Of a stretch of 15,943 bases of DNA, positions 14,217-15,943 are shown in pieces. The DNA lies in the NCBI GenBank assembly GCA_900549375.1, contig URNY01000049.1, forward strand, positions 1-15,943, given 5' to 3'. The stretch is from an uncultured Bacteroidales bacterium (GTDB taxonomy: Bacteria; Bacteroidota; Bacteroidia; Bacteroidales; Muribaculaceae). The position numbers were made by a program, and so were the translations under genes. Every line of letters begins with the position of its first letter. The first letter of the stretch is position 1. The notes beneath the pieces were generated by a model. The model saw only the letters and a list, made by a program, of their open reading frames with translations, did no database searches and had not been told where the DNA came from.

Positions 14217-14268
14217 AACTGATGTTTATACGGCAAAGTTATGGCTATAGTTACATCATAGAAAAGAC
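14209..14268 (-). promoter_or_regulatory. Palindromic promoter-like module, copy 1
   Basis: A perfect 12-base inverted repeat (ATAGCCATAACT at 14209-14220, AGTTATGGCTAT at 14237-14248, 16-base loop) overlaps a minus-strand TAACTTTG box (14241-14234). GTCTTTT lies upstream with its TTTT (14265-14262) exactly 20 bases before the box. The far arm contains an ATG (14216). The same elements with the same 20-base spacing recur at 15435-15493. Promoter activity is inferred; the -33 box is TTTT rather than TTTG. Confidence 0.5.
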
Positions 14269-14292
14269 AGAAAAAATGCTTAACTTAGGAGT

Positions 14293-14991
14293 ATGAAAAG
14301 CGAAGATAAGCACTCCCGAATACTTCGATGTCGTTTCTATAATGGCGAGAAAGAATTTCCCGAAAAGAAGTTCGTATCTTTTACATCCGAAAACTCAGGC
14401 TCATTTTGGTATTATGAGCAATTATGGGTTCAACGTATGTATAAAGATAATTGGGATATGGAGATAGAAGAAATGACGCAAGCGGGCATTTTTTCAGAAT
14501 TTGATGAATCTTCAACACCAAAGAGTCTGATAGCCCTTCTATATAATAGATGGAGACATTGGGGAGGTGCTTACAGTGAAGCAGAGGAGTTCGTAAAGTG
14601 GATGTTTGCCACATACGAAACCATGCGAACGAATTATGAACGTCGGTATGAACAGCGCAAGAAGAAATTGACAGCAATGTGCCGATATTATAATGGTGAG
14701 CAAGAAAATCCTTTTGAGGGGACAAAGGATCAAATGAAATGATATTATGAAAGCTGCTGGGTCGAGCAACTTTCAACGAGTTATGAAAACGCAAAAATAT
14801 TTCGGCATGAAATCGGCAATAAACATGAAATCGGCAATAAATTTGACGATATTGCCGAGAAATATCAAGTACCGAGATCTCTTATCGGTTTGTTCTTAAA
14901 CCGATATGAGCATTGGTGTTGTATGGGAGAAGTAAACATCGACTATTTCAGGGAGTGGGTAATTCGAGATTATCTGAAAATCAAAGAGTGA
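14293..14991 (+). pseudogene. Two-repeat hypothetical protein interrupted by an in-frame UGA
   Basis: The frame opens at ATG 14293, stops at TGA 14740-14742, and continues in the same frame to TGA 14989-14991 (231 sense codons in all). The protein consists of two copies of one module. Copy 1: CRFYNGE (13-19), WYYEQLWV (39-46), SLIALLYNRWRHW (78-90), FVKWMF. Copy 2: CRYYNGE (130-136), stop-YYESCWV (150-157), SLIGLFLNRYEHW (196-208), YFREWV. The stop takes the place of Trp39 of copy 1, so a single TGG-to-TGA change explains it. Copy 2 also carries a 6-residue tandem duplication (HEIGNK twice). I recall similar modules in unnamed Bacteroidales proteins of accessory regions but know no function. 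A protein of 149 residues could still be made from the first part. Sequencing error or readthrough are alternatives. Confidence 0.72.
14806..14841 (+). repeat. Perfect 18-base tandem duplication inside the pseudogene
   Basis: The unit CATGAAATCGGCAATAAA occurs at 14806-14823 and again at 14824-14841 with no mismatch. It keeps the frame and duplicates HEIGNK. Without it the spacing from the Trp/stop position to SLI would be 40 residues, against 39 in the first module, so it is a recent slippage event. Confidence 0.9.
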
Positions 14992-15439
14992 GGCACGGCG
15001 CATAATGTCAGGATTGAGAGTGTTGGATGGTACTGCAGAACTCCTGACTGAGGAAAGTATTCATAGAACTCCTGAATATTCTTTACGGAAGCAAAATACT
15101 TGCGGGAGAACCAACGCTTGCGGTGGCGGCCATTGGCTTTTCCTATGTCGCCGGTATTTACTCGCGCGTAGTGTTGCAACCCTTCACCGTAGCAGACCTC
15201 GGCGTTGAAGCACTGGCAGATTTCCAGAGTTTCACCTTTCTCGACGAGCGCGAGCAAGTCAAACGGCACCTGATTGTCGCCGCCCGGTATATAGCTTAGG
15301 CTATCGTTAACGATGTCGGTACAATATCCACGTCCTTTTTGAACACGGACGAGGAATTGACGGTGAACGCTGCGCGGGCCTCGAAGCCCGGAAGCGTTTC
15401 GACGGAGTTAAAATTGAGGTCGGGAAAAGAAATGTCCAT
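14970..15439 (-). pseudogene. Frameshifted remnant, possibly the N-terminus of a phage portal-like protein
   Basis: From ATG 15439 a 47-codon frame (MDISFPDLNFNSVETLPGFE and on) ends at 15296. Another minus frame then carries a coding-like sequence to 14970: DSLSYIPGGDNQVPFDLLAL, then FNAEVCYGEGLQHYARVNTG. Near 15307-15328 the minus strand reads GATATTGTACC followed by GACATCGTTAA, an imperfect 11-base tandem copy (both encode Asp-Ile-Val). Removing one copy joins the frames into one continuous protein. The pattern of IPGGDN, PFDLL, a Cys-rich FNAEV and YGEGL resembles the start of portal proteins of Bacteroides phages as I recall them; this is weak evidence. The sequence degenerates after about residue 110 and runs 22 bases into the end of the convergent pseudogene. 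The alternative is an unknown gene remnant. Confidence 0.38.
15037..15075. repeat. Direct repeat of AGAACTCCTGA, 28-base period
   Basis: AGAACTCCTGA occurs at 15037-15047 and 15065-15075, with partly matching flanks (GTACTGC against GTATTCAT before it). This looks like a decayed 28-base tandem duplication within the remnant gene. Confidence 0.5.
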
Positions 15440-15493
15440 AACTTGTGGTTGTTTTCCACAAAGTTATGGACCGTACGAGGTGCGCGAAAAGAC
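15435..15493 (-). promoter_or_regulatory. Palindromic promoter-like module, copy 2
   Basis: TCCATAACTT (15435-15444) pairs with AAGTTATGGA (15461-15470), extended inward by GTGG/CCAC with one bulged base, around a 7-base loop. On the minus strand the upstream arm contains TAACTTTG (15466-15459), preceded at exactly 20 bases by TTTT of GTCTTTT (15493-15487). The downstream arm contains the ATG (15439) of the frameshifted remnant. The geometry equals copy 1 at 14209-14268. Most likely a phage-type promoter overlapped by an operator; the hairpin could also mask the start codon in RNA. Confidence 0.5.
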
Positions 15494-15505
15494 GCTTATT
15501 TTATG

Positions 15506-15943
15506 TCATAGGTGTGGAAAATGTAAATCATTGGAATAGGACACATATTTAATCCACTCTTTCATATTACTGTCAACGGTTTGCCTTGTAAAAGTATATT
15601 TATCCCCGCATCCGTTGAGTTCAATAACGTCAGGAGAAAAAGAAATTAAAGACCAGTATATGCCGCCGTCAGGATTGAACGTGCAGGTATTTGGCTGGAA
15701 CTTTGAATTGTCGATTTCAAGGTCATTCTGGACGATTGACAAGTTATTCGGATAGATTTCACTCGTAAACTCGCCGGTATTTTTATTCTTCATCATTCGT
15801 ATGTTCTGAAAGAATAATGTGCCTTTATTGTTGCTTCTTGCAGCTGCAGCACGAATATATACCATATTGGCATTGATAAGATATACGAACATATGGCGGT
15901 TGGTATTAACTTCACAGTATGGCATTCCGTCATTGTTGCCGTA
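15506..15943 (-). CDS. Unrecognised protein, C-terminal part (5' end outside window)
   Basis: The minus frame is open from the window edge to TGA at 15506-15508, giving 145 residues without a start that must be used; the ATG at 15925 is probably internal. I do not recognise the family. The sequence is rich in Asn, Ile and aromatic residues, with strand-like stretches (MFVYLINANMVYIRA, GTLFFQNIRMM, GIYWSLISFSPDVIEL, KYTFTRQTV), suggesting a mostly beta fold. Cysteines are at about 10, 91 and 111 of the visible part. There is no membrane segment. It precedes the frameshifted remnant on the same strand by 66 bases, so both may derive from one accessory or phage-related insertion. Codon use is more AT-rich than in the core genes. 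Confidence 0.6.
   Translation of the reverse strand, partial: YGNNDGMPYCEVNTNRHMFVYLINANMVYIRAAAARSNNKGTLFFQNIRMMKNKNTGEFTSEIYPNNLSIVQNDLEIDNSKFQPNTCTFNPDGGIYWSLISFSPDVIELNGCGDKYTFTRQTVDSNMKEWIKYVSYSNDLHFPHL

Noticed and set aside
14209..14248. An invertible promoter (phase-variation switch) formed by the 12-base inverted repeat
   Set aside because: The arms are only 16 bases apart, too close for a typical invertase substrate, and no recombinase gene is in the window. Operator overlap fits better.
15339..15539. A 66-codon plus-strand frame with a CxxC near its end
   Set aside because: It lies opposite the better-supported minus remnant and crosses the palindromic module; no zinc-ribbon context or second CxxC supports it.

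Overview
The window looks like chromosomal DNA of a Bacteroidales bacterium, most likely a gut species near Bacteroides or Muribaculaceae. The reasons are a short primary sigma factor of 286 residues without region 1.1, promoters of the TTTG / TAnnTTTG type, almost no Shine-Dalgarno sequences, and family variants (LolA ending in VIDLR, a LuxR regulator next to a RIC-like protein, two-domain M16 and Dcp-type M3 peptidases) typical of that order. The genus is an inference. UGA, UAA and UAG all end genes, so the code is standard.

Layout. Positions 1-5337 (+) hold a tightly packed housekeeping run: the C-terminal end of lolA, trxB, a dCMP deaminase, an S41 C-terminal processing peptidase, 5-formyltetrahydrofolate cyclo-ligase, a RIC/hemerythrin-like protein whose metal ligands appear lost, and a LuxR-type regulator overlapping it by 13 bases. 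Positions 5338-10648 (+) hold two exported zinc peptidases, each with its own promoter: a two-domain M16 peptidase and a Dcp-type M3 peptidase. A bidirectional terminator at about 10679-10709 separates these from a minus-strand block: an HtrA serine protease (12502-13968), rpoD (11419-12279) and a small outer-membrane barrel (10747-11385) close behind rpoD.

From about 14000 to the end the character changes from ordered core genes to decaying accessory DNA. It contains a protein built from two copies of one repeat, cut by an in-frame UGA exactly where the other copy has Trp; a frameshifted minus-strand remnant that resembles the start of a phage portal protein; the 3' end of an unrecognised gene; and several short tandem duplications. 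Two matching modules, each made of a promoter-like TAACTTTG box inside a long inverted repeat with an ATG in the far arm, stand on either side of this decayed stretch. They are the most unusual structure in the window.

Functionally, the core part combines redox upkeep (TrxB), nucleotide and folate metabolism (dCMP deaminase, cyclo-ligase) and envelope quality control (LolA, S41, M16, M3, HtrA). I see no tRNA, rRNA, CRISPR array or intact insertion sequence.
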